Of a stretch of 64,000 nt of DNA, positions 1 to 7,573 are shown one piece after another. Origin of the DNA: a virus; IMG/VR virus record IMGVR_UViG_3300031787_000039, positions 34,034-98,033 of that record. The stretch is one strand, 5' to 3'. A model generated the notes under the pieces. That model saw nothing but the letters and a program-made list of their open reading frames with translations. It was not told where the DNA came from and ran no database searches. Positions within the stretch are counted from its first letter, which is position 1. Each line of letters opens with the position of its first letter. A program made the position numbers and the translations under genes.

Positions 1-468
1 CTCAACGTAATATCTCACAATCGAGTATATCATCAGGGACTTTCCAGAAGCAGTTGGAGATATCAGCAGCTTTCTATTATGTCTTAAAGCGTCGTATACT
101 CCCTCTACTTGATATTCACGGGGAGCGTACTTGCAGATAGAATTCATGTAATCTTTTACACCTTCCTTTGAGATGAAGTCATTTACTTCAAAAGGTGTAC
201 CATAAAACTTATTATTTACAAATTCAAAACTGTAATCATGAGTCTCACAAAATCTTGTGATTTTATCCAACAGACCTACATAAATTTCTCCAGTCTGCGT
301 ATTAAATAGACGAATTTTTCCATCCCAGTATTTGTTACGATACTGAGGCATAAACTTTGCGCCTGGTACATCAAAGGTAAACTGGTCTGCTAATTCATAG
401 TAGACGTGTGGATCTGCTTTTACCTGAAGATATACTTCGTTCTTTTTTAAAATAACCAAATGAGACAT
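1..468 (-). CDS. uvsW: UvsW-type DNA/RNA helicase (partial, N-terminal part)
   Basis: The gene runs off the left edge, so only the first 156 residues are present. The start is the ATG at 468 (MSHLVILKKNEVYLQV). The N-terminal part resembles the substrate-binding domain of T4 UvsW, and the visible end holds the helicase Walker A motif SPTASGKS. In T4, UvsW is a superfamily 2 helicase that unwinds R-loops and branched DNA and drives the switch from origin-dependent to recombination-dependent replication. It lies just downstream of uvsY, as in other T4-like cyanophages. The identity rests on the motif, the opening sequence and the synteny. Confidence 0.88.
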   Translation of the reverse strand, partial: MSHLVILKKNEVYLQVKADPHVYYELADQFTFDVPGAKFMPQYRNKYWDGKIRLFNTQTGEIYVGLLDKITRFCETHDYSFEFVNNKFYGTPFEVNDFISKEGVKDYMNSICKYAPREYQVEGVYDALRHNRKLLISPTASGKSLMIYSIVRYYVE

Positions 469-491
469 AACCCATAAGTTTCACCTATGGG

Positions 492-499
492 TATTTATT
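492..499 (-). promoter_or_regulatory. Late promoter -10 (AATAAATA) for uvsW
   Basis: On the minus strand the sequence reads AATAAATA, close to the T4 late promoter TATAAATA. It sits in the short gap between the uvsY stop and the uvsW start, about 24 bp from the ATG. T4 late promoters use gp55 and need no -35 box. Confidence 0.5.
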
Positions 500-502
500 G
501 TC

Positions 503-934
503 TCAGTTAAAACCTGCTTGGAAGCGATGCCACTCTATGGCGTTTTTGATTTGAAAAGTTCTATTAGAAATCGTCTTGATAATGTCCTCAAGAAACTTCA
601 ACATTACATCATAGTATCGAATCTTGATATCAATCTTAGTTAACTTCTCATCTGCCTCTAGATGCCTCTGTAAGGCGTCTTTGTCTCTAACTTTATATGG
701 GAAAGGTTCTTCCTCATAAACCTCCACTGGTGCCTTTCCAGTGTAATAATTATAGCGTTCTAATTTTACTTTACTGTAAGTCTCTTTTGCTTTTTCACGT
801 AGCAAAGTAATGGTATTATAAACCGTGTAATACTTTGCATGTAGTTGTGGAATTTTTATTGATTCATCGTGTAGATTATCAGGATCGATTTGGGAATCTC
901 TTTCCCACATCTCCTGAATTTGTTCAAGGTTCAT
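503..934 (-). CDS. uvsY: UvsY-like recombination mediator
   Basis: A 143-residue protein, close in size to T4 UvsY (137 aa), and charged and mostly helical. UvsY loads the UvsX recombinase onto single-stranded DNA coated with gp32. The call rests on length, on the pattern (MNLEQIQEMWERDSQID at the start, a Tyr/Lys-rich middle) and on its place between gp23/gp3 and uvsW. The start overlaps the stop of the preceding gene by 4 bp (ATGA), which suggests translational coupling. Confidence 0.88.
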   Translation of the reverse strand: MNLEQIQEMWERDSQIDPDNLHDESIKIPQLHAKYYTVYNTITLLREKAKETYSKVKLERYNYYTGKAPVEVYEEEPFPYKVRDKDALQRHLEADEKLTKIDIKIRYYDVMLKFLEDIIKTISNRTFQIKNAIEWHRFQAGFN

Positions 935-1485
935 AAGCGAGTTCTGCCGTCAGAATCAACGATAATGTATACAGTATACTTGAATGTTGCCTCTGCTGTA
1001 AAGTATTGGATATCTGTAGCGGAGGTATCAAATTCTAAAGAAGTTAAGGAAACAGGAAACAAGTCTCTAAACTTGACTATGCTGTTTACTCTGTAGTTGC
1101 TGTTTAGAATAGATAGACTTCCATCACTAAACTGTTCCTGCAATTGATCTTTTTGACCATCAATATCAGTGGTAAGATCGATAAAGTCTTGTGGAGTTTC
1201 TGGGAAACCAAGTCCAGTTAACCAGTTATGAACCGCCATATAATTGGTCATATCTTCATCAACCAAGAACTTGAGGGTTAGATCTCCATAAGTTAATTTT
1301 TCACCAGGAATATCAATATCTTTAAGATATGATGATTGTGATGCTAACTGTAGATTTATCTCTGGTAGTCTAGCACTGGTGCAGAAAAAATCAACCTTTG
1401 GATGCTTAGATAAACTAAACTGAAACCCAGTAGGAGAAAGAAAATTTCTGTTTTGTATTTGGTTTCTAAAAGGTGAAACGGACAT
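931..1485 (-). CDS. gp3: Tail-tube-fold structural protein, gp3-like tail completion protein
   Basis: 184 residues. The pattern LTYGDLTLKFLVDEDMTNY..HNWLTGLGFPE resembles the tail-tube fold shared by T4 gp19, gp54 and gp3. In cyanophages the gene between gp23 and uvsY is annotated as gp3, the tail terminator that caps the tube and stabilises the sheath. Length (T4 gp3 is 176 aa) and synteny agree. A gp54-like tube initiator is the main alternative. The fold is fairly secure; the exact role is inferred from position. Confidence 0.6.
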   Translation of the reverse strand: MSVSPFRNQIQNRNFLSPTGFQFSLSKHPKVDFFCTSARLPEINLQLASQSSYLKDIDIPGEKLTYGDLTLKFLVDEDMTNYMAVHNWLTGLGFPETPQDFIDLTTDIDGQKDQLQEQFSDGSLSILNSNYRVNSIVKFRDLFPVSLTSLEFDTSATDIQYFTAEATFKYTVYIIVDSDGRTRL

Positions 1486-1509
1486 TATCAGTTTTATTTG
1501 TATTTAGAT

Positions 1510-1535
1510 AAAAAAAGGGGGTCCGAAGACCCCCC
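1510..1535 (-). terminator. Rho-independent terminator after gp23
   Basis: On the minus strand GGGGGTC, a TTCG tetraloop and GACCCCC are followed by seven T residues. This is a textbook intrinsic terminator with an extra-stable UUCG loop, 20 bp past the gp23 stop. It separates the very strongly expressed capsid gene from gp3-uvsY-uvsW. Confidence 0.9.
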
Positions 1536-1556
1536 TGATAGATATGTGAATCGAGA

Positions 1557-2933
1557 TCACATGAGATTCTGAACCTTGACTCTTCTGTAGTAACGGTTGA
1601 CGTTCTGGGTAAGAGCGCCAGCGCCAACGGTGGTTCCTTCCGCGAATGGGTTTGCGACCATGCCGTAGCGGGTCTTAAAGCCAATCTTGGGCTGGAAGGT
1701 GTCCTGACCAACGGCACGAACCATTTGGAGAGGAACGTATGGGCAGTAGAAGAGACCAGCGTCATAAGGTGAAGAACCCTTATAACCAGCAACGTAGTAC
1801 TGATCAGCACCAAGGTTTGCCGAATATGGGTCAATGTAGACGCGGAACTTACCAGCAAGAATACCTGCGAAGGTGTTGCCGGTGTCGTCAACGTTGAGGT
1901 TAGCGTTGAGTGCAGGGGTGTAATCAAGTACACCAGCCATGGTGAGGGCGGAAGCAACGTCTGCGGAGCAGAGGATCATGTTGCCCTTTCCTCTACGAGT
2001 TCTCTGGGCGATAGCGTTAGCGTCACGCTCGATCTGGAAGATCAGACCCTTGAACTTCTCAACTGACCAACGACCGTTGGAGTCAACGTCGAGGTCGAAA
2101 GCGCCTTGGGTAGCTACGTTAGTAGCAGCACCTTGCTCAGCAACTCTGTAGATGGTTCTGATGACTTCGCGGTTGATCTCAGCAAGAATCTCAGTTGAGA
2201 GAATGTTTGCGAGTTCAGCCTCAGCATTCAGACCATGAATTGCCTTGAGGTCCTGAGCGAGTTCTAACGAGTACTCAGCTTTCAGAGCTCTTGACTTGGC
2301 GGTAACGGTGACCTTCTCGATCGAGAATGCCATTTCGTTGAACGCACCGATGCCGTCACCTAGGTTCTCAGCATCGTCGGTACGCAGACCCTGACCTACG
2401 CTGTAGGTGTCGCCAACAATACCTGAAGTTGGGTTAAGAGCAGCAGGGTTTGAACCAGCCTGACCGGTTGTACCCATACCAACAGCACCAGCGGTGAAAC
2501 CAGCGGTACGGTTGAAGTTGCTGTCCTGACCAGAGAATGCGGAATCTGCCTCATTGAACAGAGCTTCAGCACCACCTTGGGTCTTATACTTGGAGCGCAT
2601 TGCGAAGATGAGTCCAGTAGGACCACTCATTGGTTGAACGCCAGCGAGGTCATAAGCGACCAGGTTAGGCATTGAACGACGGATCAGGGAGATCAGAACT
2701 GGATCGAAACCAGCAACGGTCTGACCACCTGCTGAGGTGTAACCACCGTTACCAACAGCGTTGGTTGGTGATTCGTGAAGGAATTCGCGCTCTTCACGAA
2801 GAGCGATTTCTTGGTTCTCCAGGAGTTGAGCAGTAACGGCTCTACGATGGGAATCCTTGATAGGATCCATACCATCATAGTCCAGAAGGGGTGCCCACTT
2901 CTCCTGCAGATGCTCGTTTAGGGGCATTTGCAT
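1557..2933 (-). CDS. gp23: Major capsid protein gp23
   Basis: 458 residues, the usual length for cyanophage gp23, and the main hexamer subunit of the T4-type capsid. It opens with MQMPLNEHLQEKWAPLL, typical of the family. A probable prohead-protease site of the LxE type lies at LHE54 (followed by SPTNAV), so mature gp23 would lack about 54 residues. The next genes upstream are the scaffold (gp22) and protease (gp21), as in T4. A strong terminator follows. Two long same-strand open frames inside it and one on the opposite strand are shadows. Confidence 0.97.
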   Translation of the reverse strand: MQMPLNEHLQEKWAPLLDYDGMDPIKDSHRRAVTAQLLENQEIALREEREFLHESPTNAVGNGGYTSAGGQTVAGFDPVLISLIRRSMPNLVAYDLAGVQPMSGPTGLIFAMRSKYKTQGGAEALFNEADSAFSGQDSNFNRTAGFTAGAVGMGTTGQAGSNPAALNPTSGIVGDTYSVGQGLRTDDAENLGDGIGAFNEMAFSIEKVTVTAKSRALKAEYSLELAQDLKAIHGLNAEAELANILSTEILAEINREVIRTIYRVAEQGAATNVATQGAFDLDVDSNGRWSVEKFKGLIFQIERDANAIAQRTRRGKGNMILCSADVASALTMAGVLDYTPALNANLNVDDTGNTFAGILAGKFRVYIDPYSANLGADQYYVAGYKGSSPYDAGLFYCPYVPLQMVRAVGQDTFQPKIGFKTRYGMVANPFAEGTTVGAGALTQNVNRYYRRVKVQNLM

Positions 2934-2984
2934 TTGATCTTTACCTCTTTTAAAAAGTTAGTTTGAACTGTTATTATTTAGAAA

Positions 2985-4052
2985 TCACTTTTTAGCGACT
3001 CTTCTCAGAGTATCCATGTAGGATTCCATTAATGGTGATGCTGATACTTGACCAACAACACTGGTGCCTTCAGAGATAGTCTCTGAGTGGTCTCTTTGAG
3101 CGCCAGCGTGCTCTGGGAAGTAAGACTTCTTCAGAGTTACTAGCTTCTCACGATAGTCTGACTCACTTTCAAACTCAACATTTTCGGCAAGAGTAGCGAG
3201 CTTGTCTTTCTGAGAAAGGGCAAGTCCTTCAGCGACTTCTGCAAAGATTACATCAGCAACTGACTCGGCTAATCTCCTATTAAGAGCAACATTTCTTTCG
3301 ATTTGCTCGTTGAGTTTAGACTCCATTTCATCTAGTTTATCTACCATGCTCTCGATTACATCATATCTATCTTCAGGGATGGTTACATAATGTTCTTCAA
3401 AAAGACCCTTCATTCCAGCGAGGAATGATTCGGTCATTTCAGTCTTAAGACCGTGCTCAACAGCGAGAGCGTTCTCTTGGATCCACTCATCGGCAACATA
3501 CTCAAGGTATGCGTCGAGTCTTTCGGTCAGACCTTCTTTAATAGTTTCAATCTCTTCTACAAGAACAGTCTCGTATGCAGATTGAAGATTTTCCTTGATT
3601 TCGTTAACCTTTGATGTGATAGCAGCTTCGAAAATAGTGCGTGCCTTCTCTTGGAATTCCTCAGAAAGCTCTTCGCCTTCGAAGAGAGCTTGAACATCTT
3701 CTTCGATGTTGAACTCAGGTGCTTCCTCTTCGGTGACGACTTCCTCTGCAGAGATTTCTTCTTCAGAGATTTCCTCTTCAGTTACCTCTTCTTCTTCAGC
3801 AACAACTTCTTGCTCTTCATCAGCCTCAACTTCCTCGGCTCTAGCGGCTCTGGCGTTGACTACATTTTTGACTTGAGCAAGGGTCTTGCCTGGGGTCTCC
3901 AGTTTATTGGAGTCGTCGTCGGGTCTTGAGTTCTCGGGGGTAGGACCACCAAGATCCTCATAAGGAACACCGCTAGCTTGCATTGGTTCAGCAGGTGCAG
4001 CGTTTTGTGTTACTACGTTTTCCATTTCCTGTAAGTTGCTATCAGCGGACAT
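2985..4052 (-). CDS. gp22: Prohead core scaffold protein gp22
   Basis: 355 residues, extremely acidic between about 75 and 125 (runs of Glu with few breaks) and then long amphipathic helices. This fits the T4 gp22 core scaffold, which fills the prohead and is digested by gp21 during maturation. It lies between gp21 and gp23. A late promoter (TATAAATA) lies about 34 bp upstream of the start. The call rests on composition and synteny. Confidence 0.9.
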   Translation of the reverse strand: MSADSNLQEMENVVTQNAAPAEPMQASGVPYEDLGGPTPENSRPDDDSNKLETPGKTLAQVKNVVNARAARAEEVEADEEQEVVAEEEEVTEEEISEEEISAEEVVTEEEAPEFNIEEDVQALFEGEELSEEFQEKARTIFEAAITSKVNEIKENLQSAYETVLVEEIETIKEGLTERLDAYLEYVADEWIQENALAVEHGLKTEMTESFLAGMKGLFEEHYVTIPEDRYDVIESMVDKLDEMESKLNEQIERNVALNRRLAESVADVIFAEVAEGLALSQKDKLATLAENVEFESESDYREKLVTLKKSYFPEHAGAQRDHSETISEGTSVVGQVSASPLMESYMDTLRRVAKK

Positions 4053-4085
4053 TTTCTTTTGATTAACTTTGGTATAATCTATATT

Positions 4086-4093
4086 TATTTATA
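4086..4093 (-). promoter_or_regulatory. Late promoter (TATAAATA) for gp22-gp23
   Basis: The minus strand reads TATAAATA, an exact T4 late consensus, just after the gp21 stop and about 34 bp before the gp22 ATG. It probably drives scaffold and capsid expression. Confidence 0.75.
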
Positions 4094-4095
4094 AA

Positions 4096-4746
4096 TCAGA
4101 GATTTGATAAGAATTCGTTGAAAAGATTTAACTTATACTCTTCAAGCATTCTTTGATCGACAAGAGTATTAATACGTCTTTTTGTATTCTCTGCGAGTTG
4201 TTCACGAAGGATACCACCTTCCCAAACCCACTCTTTACCTTCCATAATTCCATTGACGAAAGCATCAGGAGCGGAAGGATCGGCAACGATATCAGCAGCA
4301 GTTGCTAACTGGAAATCTTCACCAACAATCTTGTGACCTTCGTTGGTCATTCTAAGTGAACCAACACCACGAGAAGAAACGCCAAGCATAACGCCAGACT
4401 CAAGAAGTGACTTAGCGATTTTGCCCATTGGGGTTTCAAGAATCTGTGCCTTACCTACAAAGTTATTACCTTCTTGGTTGAGGCAAGTGATCTTGTGTGA
4501 AACACGATCAAGATTAACGGTAGGACCATCTGGGTGACCAAGTTCGCCAAGAGCACGACCCTTACAGACGAAATTTTCGTTATAACGGGTTACTTCTTTA
4601 GAAAGAGTATCGATGGGGTACATTCTCCCATTGCGATTCTTGATCTCACCTTGAAGAAATACACCTTCGATGTATAACCTCTTGTTAGGACCTTTACCTT
4701 CGGTGATAACTTTTACGTTAGTTACTTCTTCTGTGATTAGTTTCAT
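4096..4746 (-). CDS. gp21: Prohead core protease gp21
   Basis: 216 residues, the usual T4 gp21 size. It belongs to the herpesvirus-assemblin-like serine proteases that cleave gp22, gp23 and the other core proteins inside the prohead. Visible elements are GELGHPDGP with candidate catalytic His71, and LGVSSRGVGS with candidate Ser124/125. It opens with KVITEGKGPNKRLYIEGVFLQ, typical of cyanophage gp21. Upstream lie gp67 and gp20, downstream gp22 and gp23. Confidence 0.94.
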   Translation of the reverse strand: MKLITEEVTNVKVITEGKGPNKRLYIEGVFLQGEIKNRNGRMYPIDTLSKEVTRYNENFVCKGRALGELGHPDGPTVNLDRVSHKITCLNQEGNNFVGKAQILETPMGKIAKSLLESGVMLGVSSRGVGSLRMTNEGHKIVGEDFQLATAADIVADPSAPDAFVNGIMEGKEWVWEGGILREQLAENTKRRINTLVDQRMLEEYKLNLFNEFLSNL

Positions 4747-4750
4747 TTGT

Positions 4751-5020
4751 TTACCCAGTAAAACCTACTTTTGCACCTTTTACAGTATCAGCACTAGCAA
4801 ATACGCAATATGATGGTTGCTTCTCAAGATACTCTACAGAGTTTGGAGGCATGGTCATTGAACCAATACCATTTCCACTTTGCGTCTCAACAACAGTAAC
4901 TAATGCTGCACTTGCGGAGTTATTAACAAGACGGACAACAGTAGCATTACTAAAACTAGTTGCAGTTCCTGTTGTAATTGGCAGATTAATTTCATCCGCC
5001 AAAAGCAAAGTTCTTGCCAT
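4751..5020 (-). CDS. Small beta-rich hypothetical protein in the prohead cluster
   Basis: 89 residues, uncharged, probably all beta strand (MARTLLLADEINLPITTG, then alternating hydrophobic and Thr/Ser stretches). Its ATG overlaps the stop of the gp67-like gene by 1 bp. It takes the place T4 gp68 holds, between 67 and 21, but T4 gp68 is longer and helical, so homology is doubtful. The location suggests a minor capsid or decoration role; no function can be read from the sequence. Confidence 0.75.
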   Translation of the reverse strand: MARTLLLADEINLPITTGTATSFSNATVVRLVNNSASAALVTVVETQSGNGIGSMTMPPNSVEYLEKQPSYCVFASADTVKGAKVGFTG

Positions 5021-5202
5021 TATTCTTGATCCTCTTGTGATTCTTGTTCAGTTTCATATTCATCGCCAAACAAAGATGCCGCTACAATAGGTCTAGCAAC
5101 ATCAATTTTTTCAGCGGCTTTTGCGAATAATGCACTTTTAATAGCATCAGAAACATCCGATGCTTTTGCATCTGTCGCAATCAAATCGATAATATTATCC
5201 AT
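5020..5202 (-). CDS. gp67: Prohead core protein gp67-like
   Basis: 60 residues: a helical N-terminal half (IDLIATDAKASDVSDAIKSA, then KAAEKID) and an acidic Gln/Glu-rich tail. T4 gp67 is an 80-residue prohead core component cut to peptides by gp21. Position between gp20 and gp21, size and composition fit. A late promoter lies about 25 bp upstream. Confidence 0.75.
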   Translation of the reverse strand: MDNIIDLIATDAKASDVSDAIKSALFAKAAEKIDVARPIVAASLFGDEYETEQESQEDQE

Positions 5203-5227
5203 GAAATGTTATAGTGTATATATTGTA

Positions 5228-5235
5228 TATTTATA
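5228..5235 (-). promoter_or_regulatory. Late promoter (TATAAATA) for gp67
   Basis: Exact TATAAATA on the minus strand. It overlaps the gp20 stop codon and lies about 25 bp before the gp67 ATG. Confidence 0.72.
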
Positions 5236-6907
5236 TCTCTGCTTTTTTAGCGTCCTTTTGCATTTGAGCATCTACATCTGATGCATCCTGTTCCATATCT
5301 GGTTCAGTTGGAACCTGACCCAAATCTCCACCTTGAGGTAGAGGCTCTCCTGTAATTGGATCAATCATTGAAGGATCTGGAATGATACCTTTTTGAATCT
5401 CATCTTCAATCTGCGTATCAATTTCAATGATTTCAGCATCAGTTTGTCTGAGAATTTTCTTTCTTACATATTCAGTAGAGTAATACTTGCCAATGTAAGG
5501 TTCGATAGTTGCAAGGTTTCCGAGTCTACTTTGAAGTAGTTCTGCTTCTTTTAGTTCGGCAAATTGATTATCATACAGGAAATCATACTGAATATGATCA
5601 GACATAATCTCCCAGTCTTCGGGAGTAACAATATTTTTGAGAATCAATTGCGTTCTCAGCATATCGTTGAACATCTGAGAGAATCTCTTTCTCAGACGAC
5701 CAACAAACTTAGCAAACTTAAGTTCGTCTCTCAGAATTTCAGAAGAACGACCAAGATTGAATCCACCATCAGCAGCGATTCTTGACTCAGGAACACCAAG
5801 TGCTCTATATAGTTTCTTTTGGAAATACTCAATATCGGCAAGTTCTCCTAAGTTTTGTCCACCAGGAAGTGTGGTAATTTCTGTACCACGACCACCCTCT
5901 CTTCTTGGAAGCCAGAAGTCTTCCATCATGGACATAAACTTACGGTCATCACGGATTTCTCCAGTTGAAGCGTCGTAGGCAAGTTTATTTCTGTAGCGAG
6001 ACATAACCTCTTTCAGGTATTGCTCTGCCTTTACCTTAGGTAGGTTACCAACGTCAATATAGAAAATACGACGCTCTGGTGCTCTAGACAATCTATAGAT
6101 AACCAAAGAATCTTCAATCATACGAAGTTGATTGAGTGCTTTGATTGCCTTATGCATATAAGACAATACTGTTCCTTTGTTCCTATCTACAAGACCAGAA
6201 CTACAATATACAATGGAGTCCTTAGCAATTTTTACACCTTTTACTTTACCACCGGCACCACTGAAAGTTCCGCTTGGATAATTTGGTTTTGGTGTATAAA
6301 CAAAATACTCTTCAATTTGTGGTTCTATTATCTGATCGGAATTATTTTTTCCTCCCATTGCAGCATTAGCAATAGCAAGACCGCGCTTGTCCTCTTTCTT
6401 TTCCTGACGGACAAACTTCATTTTCATTGGGTCAATGTATCTCAAGTCCTGAATACCTGCCTGAGGATTCTTGAGGTCAATGACTTTCAAATAGTAAAGT
6501 CTTCCGTCAACATACCAATTTCTAAAAATTTCATGGCACTTCTTATCGAAGTCCATTATTTCTTTGAGATATCTAAACTCGTCTCTAATTACCTGTTTCA
6601 GTCTATCACTAGCATTCAAGTTTGAGAGCTCAATCTCAACTGGAGAATCATAAAGATCGCTAACGATGGCTTCATTCACAACATCTTCAATGGCTCCATC
6701 ACACTCTGGGTGAAGAGCCATTTCACGATATCTTTTAATTAAATCATGCTCAGTTCTATAGACACCTTCAATATCAAGATAATGCCCATAAAAACCACTA
6801 CTAATATAGTTATCAACCCCGTCCTCATTAGTTTGAGGAACGGGGGAAATAACTGAAGGTGGTTTACTTTGGTCGCCGTCAATAGAAAAACCAAAAAGTC
6901 GTGCCAT
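5231..6907 (-). CDS. gp20: Portal vertex protein gp20
   Basis: 558 residues, the standard cyanophage gp20 size. The dodecameric portal nucleates prohead assembly, is the channel for DNA entry and exit, and docks the terminase and then the neck. Family landmarks include IDPMKMKFVRQEKK, the APERRIFYIDVGNLPK motif and RDDRKFMSMMEDFWLPRR in the region used as a cyanomyovirus marker. It lies between gp19 and gp67 as in T4. Confidence 0.97.
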   Translation of the reverse strand: MARLFGFSIDGDQSKPPSVISPVPQTNEDGVDNYISSGFYGHYLDIEGVYRTEHDLIKRYREMALHPECDGAIEDVVNEAIVSDLYDSPVEIELSNLNASDRLKQVIRDEFRYLKEIMDFDKKCHEIFRNWYVDGRLYYLKVIDLKNPQAGIQDLRYIDPMKMKFVRQEKKEDKRGLAIANAAMGGKNNSDQIIEPQIEEYFVYTPKPNYPSGTFSGAGGKVKGVKIAKDSIVYCSSGLVDRNKGTVLSYMHKAIKALNQLRMIEDSLVIYRLSRAPERRIFYIDVGNLPKVKAEQYLKEVMSRYRNKLAYDASTGEIRDDRKFMSMMEDFWLPRREGGRGTEITTLPGGQNLGELADIEYFQKKLYRALGVPESRIAADGGFNLGRSSEILRDELKFAKFVGRLRKRFSQMFNDMLRTQLILKNIVTPEDWEIMSDHIQYDFLYDNQFAELKEAELLQSRLGNLATIEPYIGKYYSTEYVRKKILRQTDAEIIEIDTQIEDEIQKGIIPDPSMIDPITGEPLPQGGDLGQVPTEPDMEQDASDVDAQMQKDAKKAEI

Positions 6908-6936
6908 CGTATAACTGTTTGCTTATTATTGACTAT

Positions 6937-7536
6937 TTAGTTGATGTCTTCACCACCAGCATTTGCAGCATTACCTCTTACTGCTTCCCACCAGAGAACT
7001 TGGAGTTCAACAGTAAACTCTTGAATAACACCAGTACTATCATATGATAGATCAATAGGTGCAACTTGAGTTGGGAAAACATCATAGAAATGATACTTTC
7101 TCAGGGTGCCGCCGTTACGATCAAGTTGGTAGATGTAAGCATCTGCCTGATAATCTGCTGGATTGGTTAGACCAGTGTTATCAGATACTCTATTTACAGT
7201 ATTCATCCACTTTTCGAAAGCGGAACGAATAGCAAAGTCAGTATCGTTGATAACAGTGATTGTCCAAGTATCGAATGTACGATCTCCTGCTACTTTGAGG
7301 ATTCTTCCTCTGAAAGGAACCTCAATAGGAGCAACATTGGATGCTGGAAGGTTTGCTGCCTTAACAAGGAAACGTGCCTTGTTAAGGATATCATTCAAAC
7401 CATCAACTTGAACTGTGCTTGGGAATGAAAGCTCAACCTCAAAGAGGTTAGAGCGAGCACCGCCACCAGTCAGCTTACTCTTGAAGTCAGTAATCTTTCT
7501 TAGTGGGGGTGGATTAAGTTGATTTCTAGTTGCCAT
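6937..7536 (-). CDS. gp19: Tail tube protein gp19
   Basis: 199 residues, the usual size of cyanophage gp19. Hexameric rings of gp19 form the inner tail tube through which DNA passes. The pattern SNLFEVELSFP...FLVKAANLPASNVAPIEVPFRGR...DRTFDTWTITVIND is typical of T4-type tube proteins. It sits between sheath (gp18) and portal (gp20), in T4 order. Confidence 0.96.
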   Translation of the reverse strand: MATRNQLNPPPLRKITDFKSKLTGGGARSNLFEVELSFPSTVQVDGLNDILNKARFLVKAANLPASNVAPIEVPFRGRILKVAGDRTFDTWTITVINDTDFAIRSAFEKWMNTVNRVSDNTGLTNPADYQADAYIYQLDRNGGTLRKYHFYDVFPTQVAPIDLSYDSTGVIQEFTVELQVLWWEAVRGNAANAGGEDIN

Positions 7537-7573
7537 TTTTGTTTGCCTCTAAGGTTGATTAATCAAATAATTA

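Noticed and set aside
1466-1957. 163-codon minus-strand frame overlapping gp23
   Set aside because: It lies inside the capsid gene in another frame and crosses the gp23 terminator; Leu/Ser/Thr-rich shadow.
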